Origin: Chiridota heheva
Lineage: Eukaryota; Echinodermata; Holothuroidea; Apodida; Chiridotidae
Length of the DNA stretch: 64,000 bases
Assembly: GCA_020152595.1 (NCBI GenBank)
Contig: JAIGNY010001818.1
Location: 317,501 to 381,500 of the forward strand
Direction: 5' to 3'
Under the pieces are notes generated by a model. The model saw only the letters and a program-made list of their open reading frames with translations. It had not been told where the DNA came from and did not search any database. Numbering within the stretch: position 1 is the stretch's first letter; every line of letters begins with the position of its first letter. Below are positions 48,201 through 59,719 of this stretch, in pieces. A program made the position numbers and the translations under genes.

Positions 48201-51200
48201 CATATTTGATATTTGTATTTGTTTATCTCATAGTGAGACAATGTAGGTATTGTCTCTACCTATCCATAGATCTGTGAATGATGCATTGAGGATACAAAAC
48301 ATCTAGTTTGTTTGGAGGTGTTTTATTGTTTTGGATTGGTTAAATTGTTAAAAGTTTTGAATGCTGCATTCTTATCATATCATAATTTACATCTGCTATA
48401 GGGTGTACCATCATCGTCTCTCAGATTCTTGTTTGAAGGAGTCCGGATAAATGATGATCAAACACCAGAAAATGTAAGTATTCAAATACAAGAAAAGTAT
48501 TGTATTGTCTCTTGACAATTTATTATATTATTTGAGTACTTGCACTTCCTTCTACTCTTTGAAATTTGCAAATGATTCAAAGCGAATAAGTGCGATAGAT
48601 TTCATTTTGTAATTTTGGAAGCGGAATGCCAAAAATGTGATGCGTCACCCTGTGATTTCTGTCAGGAATTTCAACTAGCCCATGGTGCCACTCTCATCAA
48701 GTCATAGTGTTGCGGGTTCATAGGCATGCAAAATATATATTTTGAATGGGTGGAGCTTCATAAGCCTCTGTTTTAGATTCCTGTGACTTCTGCTTAATAT
48801 CTCTCATAGAAGGCAGAGTTTATATTCCTATGAATTTTTCAAGTAAATTGTTGTGCATCTTACTTCAACAATATGCTCAGGATAGTTGATCCCTACCTTT
48901 GCATAGCATAGCCCAGGGCAAATGTGATGACCCTTGCCTTGCCGTCCACTACAGTGTTTGGAAGACTTTATTTGTTTGGTAAAAGTTTGTGAAGGAATTT
49001 GTTTGTTATGATAATGACATGAATAGAAATTGAAATAGTGGTGGCATAAAAGAAAAGTCAAACAATAAAAGCCCAGCTCAGTTTGGAGGAGGTGGTTAGG
49101 GCTGAATTATATAATGAAAACTAAGAGACAAAATTTTGTGCCCTTTTAAAAATGGTTTAAGATGAATTAGGGTAGTTTGGCAGGTATATATTATTAATAA
49201 ATTAAATGCATCACACCACAAGAATGCCTTTAATCTTTCGTTAAGAAGTGCTTCAATTATAACGAGTGCCATCATATGTTTTCTGAGTTACTGGGATAGG
49301 AAGTGACTGAGTTTTTTTTTTTTTTTTTTAATAAATCTGGAATATTTTGAGGCTTGTAGTAAAATGTTCTGCAAATCTAAAACAAAGGAAAGTTAGGTGT
49401 ACTCTTCAAAGCTCAAGTAATTTGAAATCATCTGCCTCTACTAAACCCTTCACTGAATATATGTCCCTCAATAAGCCCATTCTCTGTGCTAGCTTTGATA
49501 AGTCCCTCATGCTATCCTTCCAACAGATCTATTGATTATGTTTTAAGTACTTTCAATTGCATTAAGAAAATTTAAAAAAATCTATAATTTGACACCAGCT
49601 GAACTATTAAAAGCAGTTCAGAAATAATGCAACTTGAACATGCACGTGTAGCCATGAGATCATGCATTATGTTAATCTCATGTTACCTTGTTTGTGGTAG
49701 TACATCAGTAATACTTATAAATGCTTCATAGGGTAGTTTAATGATCAAGCTTGTTCCTCTCAAGTGAAATAGGATGAATACCGTCAAGGCGTAGGTCTCT
49801 TGTTCTCAAAAGGTATTGGGATCAAATCTCAGTCAGGGTTCAGCTGTGAAATGAGTACCAGTTTTGGCTGGGAAGTTAACCTATGATGGACTGGTGTCCC
49901 ATCCAGAGGAGTCGAGTACTTAGACATCTGCTTAGCACCATGGAAACCAGGTATAAGCTCCGGCTCTACAAACACTTGAGGCTCTACAAGCACTTGAGGC
50001 TCTACAAACACTTAAGGCTCTACAAGCACTTGAGGCTCTACAAGCACTTGAGGCTCTACAAGCACTTGAGGCTCTACAAGCACTTGAGGCTCTACAAGCA
50101 CTTGAGGCTCTACAAGCACTTGAGGCTCTACAAGCACTTGAGGCTCTACAAGCACTTGAGGCTCTACAAGCACTCTGAGGCTCTACAAGCACTTGAGGCA
50201 AGCACTTGAGGCTACAAGCACTTGAGGCTCTACAAGCACAAGCACTTGAGGCTCTACAAGCACTTGAGGCTCTACAAGCACTTGAGGCTCTACAAGCACT
50301 TGAGGCTCTACAAGCACTTGAGGCTCTACAAGCACTTGAGGCACTTGAGGCTCTACAAGCACTTGAGGCTCTACAAGCACTTGAGGCTCTACAAGCACTT
50401 GAGGCTCTACAAGCACTTGAGGCTCTACAAGCACTTGAGGCTCTACAAGCACTTGAGGCTCTACAAGCTTGAGGCTCTACAAGCACTTGAGGCTCTACAA
50501 GCACTTGAGGCTCTACAAGCACTTGAGGCTCTACAAGCACTTGAGGCTCTACAAGCACTTGAGGCTCTACAAGCACTCTACAAGCACTTGAGGCTACAAG
50601 CACTTGAGGCTCTACACTTGAGGCTCTACAAGCACTTGAGGCTCTACAAGCACTTGAGGCTCTACAAGCACTTGAGGCTCTACAAGCACTTGAGGCTCTA
50701 CAAGCACTTGAGGCTCTACAAGCACTTGAGGCTCTACAAGCACTTGAGGCTCTACAAGCACTTGAGGCTCTACAAGCACTTGAGGCTCTACAAGCACTTG
50801 AGGCCTACAAGCACTTGAGGCTCTACAAGCACTTGAGGCTCTACAAGCACTTGAGGCTCTACAAGCACTTGAGGCTCTACAAGCACTTGAGGCTCTACAA
50901 GCACTTGAGGCTCTAGCACTTGAGGCTCTACAAGCACTTGAGGCTCTACAAGCACTTGAGGCTCTACAAGCACTTGAGGCTCTACAAGCACTTGAGGCTC
51001 TACAAGCACTTGAGGCTCTACAAGCACTTGAGGCTCTACAAGCACTTGAGGCTCTACAATCACTTGAGGCTCTACAATCACTTGAGGCTCTACAAGCACT
51101 TGAGGCTCTACAAGCACTTGAGGCTCTACAAGCACTTGAGGCTCTACAAGCACTTGAGGCTCTACAAGCACTTGAGGCTCTACAAGCACTTGAGGCTCTA

Positions 51201-51851
51201 CAAGCACTTGAGGCTCTACAAGCACTTGAGGCTCTACAAGCACATGAGGCTCTACAAGCACATTAGGCTCTACAAGCACATTAGGCTCTACAAGCACATT
51301 AGGCTCTACAAGCACTTGAGGCTCTACAAGCACTTGAGGCTCTACAAGCACATTAGGCTCTACAAGCACATTAGGCTCTACAAGCACATTAGGCTCTACA
51401 AGCACATTAGGCTCTACAAGCACATTAGGCTCTACAAGCACTTGAGGCTCTACAAGCACATTAGGCTCTACAAGCACATTAGGCTCTACAAGCACATTAG
51501 GCTCTACAAGCACATTAGGCTTGATGAGATTTAACTTTAACATACAAGATAGACATGTCTCACTACTGTTCAAATCATTCAAGTTTTGCTTGGATTGTAT
51601 CATAGAAACGACTGTATCATGGAATTGTCACAACTTGTTGGTAATAATTTCATTATTGGGCATGGCCGCCAGTGTTGCAACTGTGACAACCATGAATGTA
51701 AGTTTTGTCAAAAGAAAAACAAAGTGCAGACATTTGTTTGTTGTACATGTAGCTTACTATTATTCTTTGCCATTTGTTTTATTTACAGCTGAAAATGGAA
51801 GATGATGATACAATTGAAGTATATCAAGAACAAACAGGAGGCTGGGTATGA
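42147..51851 (+). CDS. SUMO1: SUMO1-type small ubiquitin-related modifier (multi-exon)
   Basis: Join of 42147-42233, 44897-44974, 48402-48473 and 51789-51851; all junctions are phase 0 and all introns GT-AG. The 99 residues seen contain the SUMO1-type landmarks [37 protein letters not shown] and [10 protein letters not shown], so the ubiquitin-like fold is complete. SUMO2/3 would show a QQQTGG-type end and different loop residues. The protein is attached to lysines of nuclear and other targets by the E1 SAE1/SAE2 and E2 UBC9 after a SENP protease trims the last two residues (Trp-Val) to expose Gly-Gly. No clear internal SUMO-attachment consensus is seen in the N-terminal tail. With a start exon of about four to six codons, as in vertebrates, the length would be about 105 residues (human SUMO1 has 101). 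The start exon is unproven. Confidence 0.95.
43095..43807 (+). mobile_element. RNase H-bearing non-LTR retrotransposon, 3' end only, in SUMO intron 2
   Basis: Begins [12 protein letters not shown], the end of an RNase H domain, then after frameshifts [15 protein letters not shown] and [19 protein letters not shown] near 43375-43420, the conserved tail of I-clade elements. The end at about 43770 (CGCGGTGCCGTTAA plus an AACAAACCAAACC tail) matches the 3' end of the - strand element near 59105-59150, so both belong to one family. Reverse transcriptase is absent through 5' truncation. C-rich runs at 43300-43345 lie inside it. Confidence 0.88.
43990..44660 (+). repeat. Dispersed tandem repeat, third locus, in SUMO intron 2
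   Basis: Units contain ATGGTACACAGATAGTC, CATGAATTTTAATGGGTAGG, GGGGGCAGGGCCTAAAAGG and CTCACGAACAGTAGAGCC, with the order seen at 29590-30140. Strongly diverged. Confidence 0.55.
44897..44974 (+). CDS. SUMO1: SUMO exon 3 (central beta-grasp core)
   Basis: 26 codons from [13 protein letters not shown] to DSYCQKM, between the acceptor TATATTTCAG and the donor ATG|GTAAGT. This part carries strand 2 (VHFKVK), which forms the groove for SUMO-interacting motifs, and the following helix. Confidence 0.95.
45478..46030. repeat. Fold-back repeat in SUMO intron 3
   Basis: The left arm (45478-45660: GAAGCAAGTCCATC, ATATGAAAGAGGACTTC, TCAAGGAGATATCTAAG, GTAGAAATGA) recurs inverted in the right arm (45895-46030: TCATTTCTACAC, AATATCTCCTTAACG, CATCCTCTTTCATAT, AACTTGCCTGACCAC). 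A third copy is at 11020-11290. Probably a non-autonomous transposon; termini and target duplication not resolved. Confidence 0.65.
46409..47385 (-). mobile_element. Ancient copy F of the TAGAGCTGTGA hAT-like family, in SUMO intron 3
   Basis: The ends read TAGTGCTGTAAACATTTAGCG and TTGTTCACAGCACTA, and drifted interior phrases follow the order of copy C (TTGCCATTGGAAATCAAT, CTAATCAATGACTT, GAATGGGGATATT, GTGGCCATCTTGGG). Length about 977 bp. No intact target duplication. Divergence is far greater than among copies A, B, C and E, so it is the oldest copy here. Confidence 0.8.
48402..48473 (+). CDS. SUMO1: SUMO exon 4
   Basis: 24 codons from [13 protein letters not shown] to QTPEN, between the acceptor ATCTGCTATAG and the donor AAT|GTAAGT. 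It carries the RFLFEG strand and the [10 protein letters not shown] loop typical of SUMO1. Confidence 0.95.
49780..49972 (+). mobile_element. tRNA-derived SINE, shorter second copy, in SUMO intron 4
   Basis: Shares the body of the SINE at 12250-12556: CAGCTGTGAAATGAGTACC, TATGATGGACTGGTGTCCC, CATGGAAACCAGG. The B-box has decayed to GGATCAAATCTC, and about 50 bases between head and body are absent. Its 3' end, GCTCCGGCTCTACAA, merges with the first unit of the following minisatellite. Confidence 0.8.
49962..51520 (+). repeat. 18-bp minisatellite (about 86 units) in SUMO intron 4
   Basis: The unit is CTCTACAAGCACTTGAGG. Most units are identical; a few have short deletions (50200-50240, 50340, 50465, 50575-50620). 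A CACATTAGG variant is confined to the last 270 bases and a CAATCACTTG variant to two adjacent units near 51058-51076, which shows stepwise local duplication. Since 18 is a multiple of three, long frames stay open on both strands (Leu-Tyr-Lys-His-Leu-Arg; Val-Leu-Val-Glu-Pro-Gln); these are not genes. Confidence 0.97.
51789..51851 (+). CDS. SUMO1: SUMO last exon with Gly-Gly processing site
   Basis: 20 codons from [11 protein letters not shown] to QEQTGGWV and a TGA at 51849-51851, after the acceptor TTTTATTTACAG. The acidic stretch MEDDD, the E1/E2-contacting C-terminus and the diglycine at 51837-51842 are intact. Maturation removes Trp-Val. Confidence 0.96.
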   Translation: MKMEDDDTIEVYQEQTGGWV

Positions 51852-53230
51852 CTCTGTGGGAACCCACATGCAGCCAGTGTAGAACAGTGTACTGCAAACA
51901 TTCTCAAACAATTTTCTCAGAAACTGCATAAACATGAAGCGCCAAATACCCCTTGGAGTAATTCCCACATTTTCTGAGCTACTTGTCCCTGTTTATCTTG
52001 GATTATCATCGATTCTCTTACTAGTGGATGCCATGCTTGTGTGGTAAAGGATCATGGATATTGTGGAGTATTTTTATCAGCTTGTTGTTTTTTAACTTTT
52101 TTATTTGTGAGACCTTTGCATGGAAGGAAGGCTTAGCTAATGAACTTTCTCTTCATTAACATAAGTGGATCGGATGATAAGTGTGGGATATTGCGTAGGA
52201 GTGGTGTATCTCTTCATGTTCAGAACCAAGTTGCTGATTGTAAAAGAATACAGTACCAGAGACATTATTAGATATAGACTTGATACTTTTTATGAATTTT
52301 AGTTCTTTTTGTTATGTGGGTACCAAAAGAAGTTTTGTAGGGAATGCTTATTTGGTTCAGCAGTTGTGTTCAACCAGTACAACCCACCAGGTGAATATAT
52401 GGTAGAGGGATCAAGATGACAATTTCTGCAAATAATGCAGCAGGGTTGAAAAAATACTAAAAAATGTCACTCCCCAAACTTTGTGTGGCTTAGTTTAGTG
52501 TGGCGAGTGCCACAGTATATTATAATATTTCTACTCGCCACAATTATTTTTTGCTCGCCTATGACGAGCAGGCGAGTGGTTTTTCCAACCCTGTAATGCA
52601 GATAAGTTTACAGTGGTGTAGATGCTCAAGGATAGCTAACAAGTGGTATTGCGAAGTATACGAGTTGCTGCCAAGTGTGATCAAGGATAGCAATCTGATT
52701 CCGTAGGTTATATCATAGTATCAACAATAACAACTTATTTCATGCATGTGGTGAACATTGCCTAAAAGACTGTGCACTCAAATTGTTTTGCACAACTTAT
52801 TCTTTTTGGAGAATGCACTTCAAAATGTTTAACCCATCCGTACATGTTCTTGTAAATAATGAGGGCCACTTGTTTATTCTTATTGCTGAAATAACAAATG
52901 TTTGAATTGACTTTGTTCACAAATATAAATCCAAATGAAGTTAGTTAGAAAATTTGCATCATCCTAAACCCAGTTTATCAGGAAGGTAAAAGTTCAGAAG
53001 TCGACCATTTGAAACAAAAGTATTAGCTGTAGTATGTTTTTAATGCTTGATTTCTTACGGGAATTGTTTAAATTCTTGTGCCTACAACAAACATTTTAGA
53101 GGTATTTCTTGTTGAAACTTGCATAGCTTGTATGACACTGAAGTTACACTTAATTTAATGTTCATGGTTAGCAATATTTGGAAGATATTTAACTAGCATA
53201 GATAATAAAGTGCAGTTCTTTTGCATTTTT
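51852..53230 (+). other. Likely SUMO 3' UTR
   Basis: Follows the stop without another recognisable exon. The first AATAAA after the stop is at 53204-53209; others are at 53381-53386 and 54444-54449. If the first is used, the UTR is about 1.37 kb and includes the MITE at 52441-52593. The real cleavage site is not determined. Confidence 0.45.
52441..52593 (-). mobile_element. hAT-like MITE, CAGGGTTGGAAAA family, copy 2
   Basis: 153 bp with ends CAGGGTTGAAAAA and TTTTTCCAACCCTG and an exact 8-bp duplication TAATGCAG (52433-52440 and 52594-52601). Inverted relative to copy 1 at 41178. Probably within the SUMO 3' UTR. Confidence 0.92.
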
Positions 53231-55314
53231 TTTTTCTTCTGGATAATATAGCCATTATTTGAGCAAATTTCAAAAGAAATGCTGCTTTAATTTTAGTTAA
53301 AAGCAATACAAAAGAATGTCATTTCATGCCAGGGTTATGGTATGGCAACCAATAACTGGGTGTTAACATACATCTCAAAGAATAAAGACTTCAAGGGAAC
53401 AAATTGGTGAAGGAATTACTCAAGTCTTGTTCCGTGTACTCTGCTTTGATACTAGACTTTCATGAATTTCTGTTTACATGACTGATTTCAAAAATATAAG
53501 CAGCTGTTAGTCACTGACTTTAATCTTACTCTCCTTGAAAAACATCTTAAAGGAAATTAATTGGATAACTTTCAGGTTTCTGTGTTGATTAAAAAAAATT
53601 TGCTTTAAATGTATAATGCCAATGAAAAGTAGTAAAGAGACATGATGAAGAAGCTACGGAATGATTCTTAACATGTGAAATATGTTTGTACGGATGCAAA
53701 ACAGTTGCTTATAAGGAATTTCATCATTGAAAATCTGTGTGGAAGCAGTGATGAAAAATAATGGATACTTATCTCCCTGTTGGAAATATATCAGAAAGTA
53801 TTCAATGGAAAAATTATCCATGTAAAGATTATGTGAATCTTCCCCTGAAATTTGTTTTACTCCTTTAATATGTTGTAAACGAAGAACATGTCTTATTGTC
53901 TTTTGCATGGTAAATAAATTGTTGAGAAGGATTTGATCAGTAGATCTTCATTCATATGAAATCTCACTTAAGAAAAAATACATTCCTGCCAAAGGAGGCA
54001 TTTCTCTGTGACTCATTTGAAGCATTCATACCTGAGGACGTGCAAAGGTTTGTTGTGTTGAGTGAGAGTGCACTCACTATCAGATCCATGTTACAGTCAG
54101 TGAAACATGCACTGTTTGCTGCTGCCATTGTATTTCGGTTGATATGGGAAGCTCTCTTGTTGTCAACTACCGCTGGTGAAAACTTGCAATTAAGTTTATC
54201 CTCTAATGACTGTATACTTGTGCTTTAATTGTTTAATACATAATGAATTCCATCTTCATTTATGTGCATTTTGTTAAGTTTAAAATTGTGGGACCTATTC
54301 CAAGGTAGTTTTGAGGGAGGTAAAATGCGCCAACTACCTTTTTGAATATCCATTTGTTGTACTGTAAATAGCTAAAAAACATTGTATTAAAATGAAAAAT
54401 TGTAACGAATATTGCAATTCTTCTGTGAAAAAAAAAAGTGGAAAATAAAGAAAAAGAAAAAAAGGTGGCTGTAATACTTCTTTTCTTGGCTCTGATGGTA
54501 CTGTTTAGGTGTGACTTGGAATCATGCCCTGTTTGTTTTTAGTGAATTACAAGTAATAATTGTTGAAGGAACATCAAAACTTACACCAACAAGAGGTTGT
54601 GACTACCTTTGTTTAGTGTTTTATTGGAAAGGATAACAAATTGCTTAATTAGCAAGCAGCCCAAACTGTGTGGATGGTTGTACATCTGGGTTAAGACTGG
54701 AACAAGATAACATATCACAATGCATTGTAAAGAATTTTATTTATTGTAAAGAACTGTTATGATAACTGGGGCAGTTGATAAATATTTCAACAATTTTGAC
54801 TTGAAAGTTGGAAGATTAATCAAGTTAAACATCAACAAACCAAACCATTAATCAAGGAGAGCTTCAGTCACAACAAATGTTTATATCTCTTTTTTCAATT
54901 TGTAAAATTCCTTAAAAGTTTCATTGTAATATGATTTCATCGAATTTGATGAAATAATGTTCAGCTTTTCGTAAAAGATGGAACAGTAAAAGTTTGGTAT
55001 GCATGATTACTTCACCACACTTACCATTCTTGATACATATTTAAGCTATTCATATGCATTTTACTATCTGTCGGTCTGTTTAGGTTTCTTCACAAGGTGT
55101 ATGACTATATAGGCAACATACAGGAACCTAAATTGTTTAAAAATCTGTATCTGTAGCATCATCACAGATTTTTGAACGGTTTTTTCAGTATGGACAGAAA
55201 ATTGTTTATTTTAAAATTTTCTTAGATTTGAGACTGATTCTGTTTGAAAGCTTTAGGATTAAGTCCCTGTCAAATCTTACTGTAAAAGGTATTTTTGTAA
55301 TTTAAATTATTGAA
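52602..55314. other. No further gene seen; repeat-poor
   Basis: Unique AT-rich DNA downstream of SUMO. The 90-codon frame at 53956-54228 has no recognisable domain. May be transcribed as longer 3' UTR forms. Confidence 0.45.
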
Positions 55315-55512
55315 ATAGAGCAAAGAAATTAGCACAGAAATGTAGCAAAGAAATTAGCACAGAAATGTAGCACAAAAATTAGCACAGAAATGTAGCACAG
55401 AAATTAGCATGGAAATGTAGCACAGAAATGAAGCACAGAAATGTAGCAAAGAAATTAGCACAGAAATGTAGCAAAAAAATTAGCAAAAAAATGTAGCAAA
55501 GAATCAGAAATA
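55315..55512 (+). repeat. Tandem repeat, 25-bp unit of two 12-13-bp halves
   Basis: About eight units alternating GTAGCAAAGAAAT and TAGCACAGAAAT, with A/C and deletion variants. Confidence 0.92.
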
Positions 55513-58500
55513 TATTGAGCAGTCTTCCCATCTATACACTTCAAATTTTGCATCTAATAGAAGTAACAGATTTGGTCCAAATTTAATGCAGTTTTTGACC
55601 TTCCTCCCCATATGCGAGGCATTGCAAGACCTTTGAAATATTTCGGTATTTTTATGCCTACTGAAGTGACAACTTAAACGGATAAAACAGCTCTTCACAA
55701 GTGGTGCTTACTCATGTCATCCCAAGGTCTTTGTTGTAACCTCCTTTGTAATGTAAGTTCACTAAAAATAAGCTTTCTGGTAATTTGTCAGTGTTCTTTC
55801 TTTTCTGTTCAATCCTTATTTTTGGTACTTGTTTTTAAACTGTGCAACTCCACAGAAATTCCTTAGATGCAGACTTAATCACAATGTGCTTCCCTTTACA
55901 TTTCTCTTTGTTTAAGTCCAGCATGTGGAAAACAATTTGGGTTGTTGCATAAAACCAGCAAAAAACATGATTGTGTGTAGATTTTGATAACCTGATGGCA
56001 CGGGACTATAACTGTTAAGGGGCCATAAAAGCCATACAATCATGTTAATTGTGACCAATAAAAGACACTTTAGAGAGCGAGTGATGTGAAAATGTTTTTG
56101 AATAGTAGAAACTTCAGTGGAATGTTCTTACTTTGAGAAAAGGAAGCTTTCTGTAGGAATTTCAGTCACTCACCAATGAGTGGAAAGAGTTAGCAGTGTA
56201 TGTGAAACAAGATTTCATTCATTTGAGTTATCACTTTAACATAACCAAATCTTTCTTGTTTTCATACCTTATTTTAGAAAATCAAACAAATGTTCTTTTT
56301 CTCTATGCAAGAATCTTACAAATATAACATGGTGAATAGATGGAATGCACAACTTGTCTAGTATATTTTTGGCTTCGATAGACTAATAGGCAAGTCCCTG
56401 TACAGGACAAATTACAAAGACAGCTAGTTATTCAAGCTATTAAAATCTAATCAACACAGTTGTTTCCCCATACAAGTATAAAAGCATATTCAGTCACTTA
56501 TGTTTATAAAAGATGCCTGAATGTTTTGACGAAATGTGTGATAAAGCTATCATGCTTGTAGAATATCTGTAGTAAAGAGAAAACAATATCAGTTAGATGA
56601 CACTGCACTTTCTGCTCTGTGAGCAGTCTGTGTTGTGTGGCTCCTCAACTGAAATGAACGTAGGAAGCTCTTAAGATTTTAGTACATTAAAACATGTTTT
56701 ATTTGATTGTGTCTACCCAGAAAATTACGGCAGGAGGGATTGTCTTTCAAAGAAAATTGATGTTGCCATTGCGTGTAGTTTGGTACTTATTCCTTCACAA
56801 GTAGTGTTGGTTTATGGGTGTTTCTAATGATAGAAGTTTGTACACATGCACCAAGTTGTTTGTTGCATTGGTCATTTACTCTGTGGGTTTACGCTAGTCA
56901 CGTTAAAACCAAGATAGATTACCTGCTTTTCTGTTTTCCAAACATAAGATGAAGATTGGTTTTATTAAAAAAAACCTTGATTTCCATTTGTTCGACAAAT
57001 CAGGGAAATTGTGATTTGTCTTTTATCTTCTTTATTACAAGTTAGTGTTTGTGTTTTCAGTGTTTTGTAGTGATGTGTACAAAAAGTCATTTTATGAATT
57101 GTATAGAGTATGTTTTTTTTCTACGTATGACCACTCTTGTAAATTCCAGTAAACTCCTTTGTTTCTTTCCTTATTCTGATATCAATGGTTTTAATGTATC
57201 GTGATACTTTCTTCATTTAATTGTTAACCAATGAGATGCACAAATATGTTCATTTCATTTAATCTAGTAAAGTTAAACGTTGACTGACAGATTGATGTAC
57301 AATTTGTAAATCCGCTTTCTTTCTGCTATTTGTTTACTTTTAAAGCACCTTTGTAATCATGGATTGTGCCTTCAAGAAGAAAATAATACAAAGTTTTGAT
57401 CTCATTCGCACAATTTTGTTTACTCTTTGTGAAAAATGGGCCCGTTTTTAATTTCAGTTGCGAATGTGCATTTGACATTGTTAAAAACTAGCTATAAGGA
57501 TTATAATTCCTACCTGTCAAATACTTGGTCTGTAAATATAAACTTACGAGGAAGTTTGTTTCAGAAGAATATCTCTATGCATACAAACCTTAAATATTCT
57601 GTTTTAAAGAAACTTCCAATTTTTGCAGAAAAAAGCTATAGAAATCCCAGAGCATAATTGACCACAGTGGGCTTCCACCACAGATGAAGGTTATGTGGTT
57701 ATATTATATTTGAGACTGGTAGTTTCAAATTTAGTACTTGCAAAGTACAGTACATCAAGTCTTGTTTGATGACAAGTATTAGCAAAAGTTTCTTATCGGT
57801 GTTTGCCAGAAATACTTGACAGATAAAATCTGCTGAAATATAGTTGAGAGTTATTTACAAAAATATGTGATGCTGACTTAAAAAATAACAAGAACTATTT
57901 TTGTGGTTTCCTGTCAAATAATTGTTGTTGTAGATATTGTTAATCTGTAGTCCTCTGTAATTGCACACATCCTTTTGCTAATAAGGCTGTAAGGCATAAA
58001 AGTGGGAAAGGGGAAATTCAATAATCTTCCCTAAACAGTAAAGAGGAGTTGATAGAAAGTGCACTTGGCTTTGTTTATTTCATTCCTTGAATATCCTAGT
58101 GATATTGTGTAAAATAGTTGTTTCTCCTTGAATGATTGAAGACAGTGCTTGAAACCTATTCTTGTCTTATATTGTCATTTCTTACTGAATTATATTATAT
58201 GTAAATGGGCATAAGCACAAAGTCATTGTGAATCATTCTGTTGTCCAAGTAACGGACACTATTTAGCTTGGATTTTGTGATTCAAGCTTACTATCTCTCC
58301 TGGAAGTTATTGTAAAACCCTGCAAGTATTCTACAAAGATGTTTTCAATGTCTAAGAATATGTTCTTAAACAAAGAAAGAGTTATAGTATACTTCTACGT
58401 ACAATTTGTTGTACTCTGCAAATGCAGTACTCATAATTTCTGTAATCGTTCTTGCACTTGTACCCTTTAACCTGAGCTCATAAAGTATTTGTTCAAATCA

Positions 58501-59095
58501 AATTCCTGTAAAGACTTCTCTGTCCGCTCCTAATTGCGCTACTAACTTATGCCCAGTCTTGACATTCAATGAAACATACTGTGATTGGAAAAGTAGAAGT
58601 TGAATTTATTAGATTAGATACAAATTTGCTAACAAGTATTAACCATGACATCATACCAATCATCTAACAAGACTTCAGTAGATTGTGTAAACCAAACCTA
58701 CTACAATCAATATTTAACAGGATAGAGACATTCTTATTATCTTAAACAATCAAATTTAAAAACAATTGCATAAAAATCTTAGGCAATCTGCCTCTCTATT
58801 CACAAATATAAAGTTTGACCAGCTGTAAACTCACAAACTATAAGTGTTATTTTCAAAGTTGGAAAACGCAACTGTTCGTTTTAAAAAGTTAAATTTACTA
58901 CCTGTCCATATGCTACAATGAAAGTAAAATATATTTATGGTTCCGTTCCCAAACTAACTCTCTAAACTTACACTCGGAAATTATCATCTCAGAGCTAACC
59001 ATATCTGCAGGAGATTCTTATCGTTATCAAGGGTTTTGTGTAACTAGTAAAAAGAATTTTAAATGCCACACGAAAATACCTTGAAAAGATTCTGT
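55513..59095. other. No gene seen; repeat-poor
   Basis: Unique AT-rich sequence without recognisable exons, RNA genes or transposon ends. Confidence 0.5.
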
Positions 59096-59719
59096 ACCTT
59101 ATGTTTGTTTGATGAGATGAGGGCTTAACGGCACCACGACAGCGAGGGTCAAATTGTGCCTGAGAGGTTAGATCATTCCAGAGGTAGGAAGAAAAGAAAA
59201 TAGGAGTGAGAGAATTTTGGGGGCTAATAGCCAGGAAGCTGGGATCAAAAGAGGAAGTGCAGGGGTGCAAAACAAGGGGGTAAATGTAGGTATAGGGGGA
59301 CTAAATATGGTTGTAGAGAAAGGCATGATGAAGGAAGAAGATAATTTTATCCGGAGAGTTTTTCTCGAAGAGCTCTACTATGGAGTTGTGAGGGTAGCTC
59401 TGGGGATGTTGTACAGGTAGAAGGCAAAGAGGACGTGGTGGACTGAGGGGGTAATGGCAATTGTTGCAGAGGGGTGGGGGAGGAAGTTAGAGTGAGTGAG
59501 GTGGATGTGGCCTATTCTTAGTAAGGTAGGTAATGTGGACGTCGATTTGGAAAAGATTGTGGATGGTGGGTTTGGTCAGAATGGTGAGCTGGATGTTATG
59601 GAGTTTGTTATCAATTTGGGAGTCCCATGAGGTTTTTCAGTGGTCATGAACAAGGGAAGAGATAAGCAGTTTGATGTCAGAAAGGGGGTAGGGGGAGGTT
59701 GAGGGCAAACTTTAGGCTG

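Noticed and set aside
49829-51603. Long repeat-protein frames ([24 protein letters not shown])
   Set aside because: The 18-bp unit is a multiple of three without stops, so several frames on both strands are open together. The array lies in an intron between clean splice sites of SUMO.
53956-54228. 90-codon frame downstream of SUMO
   Set aside because: No domain, no splice context, same base composition as surrounding DNA.
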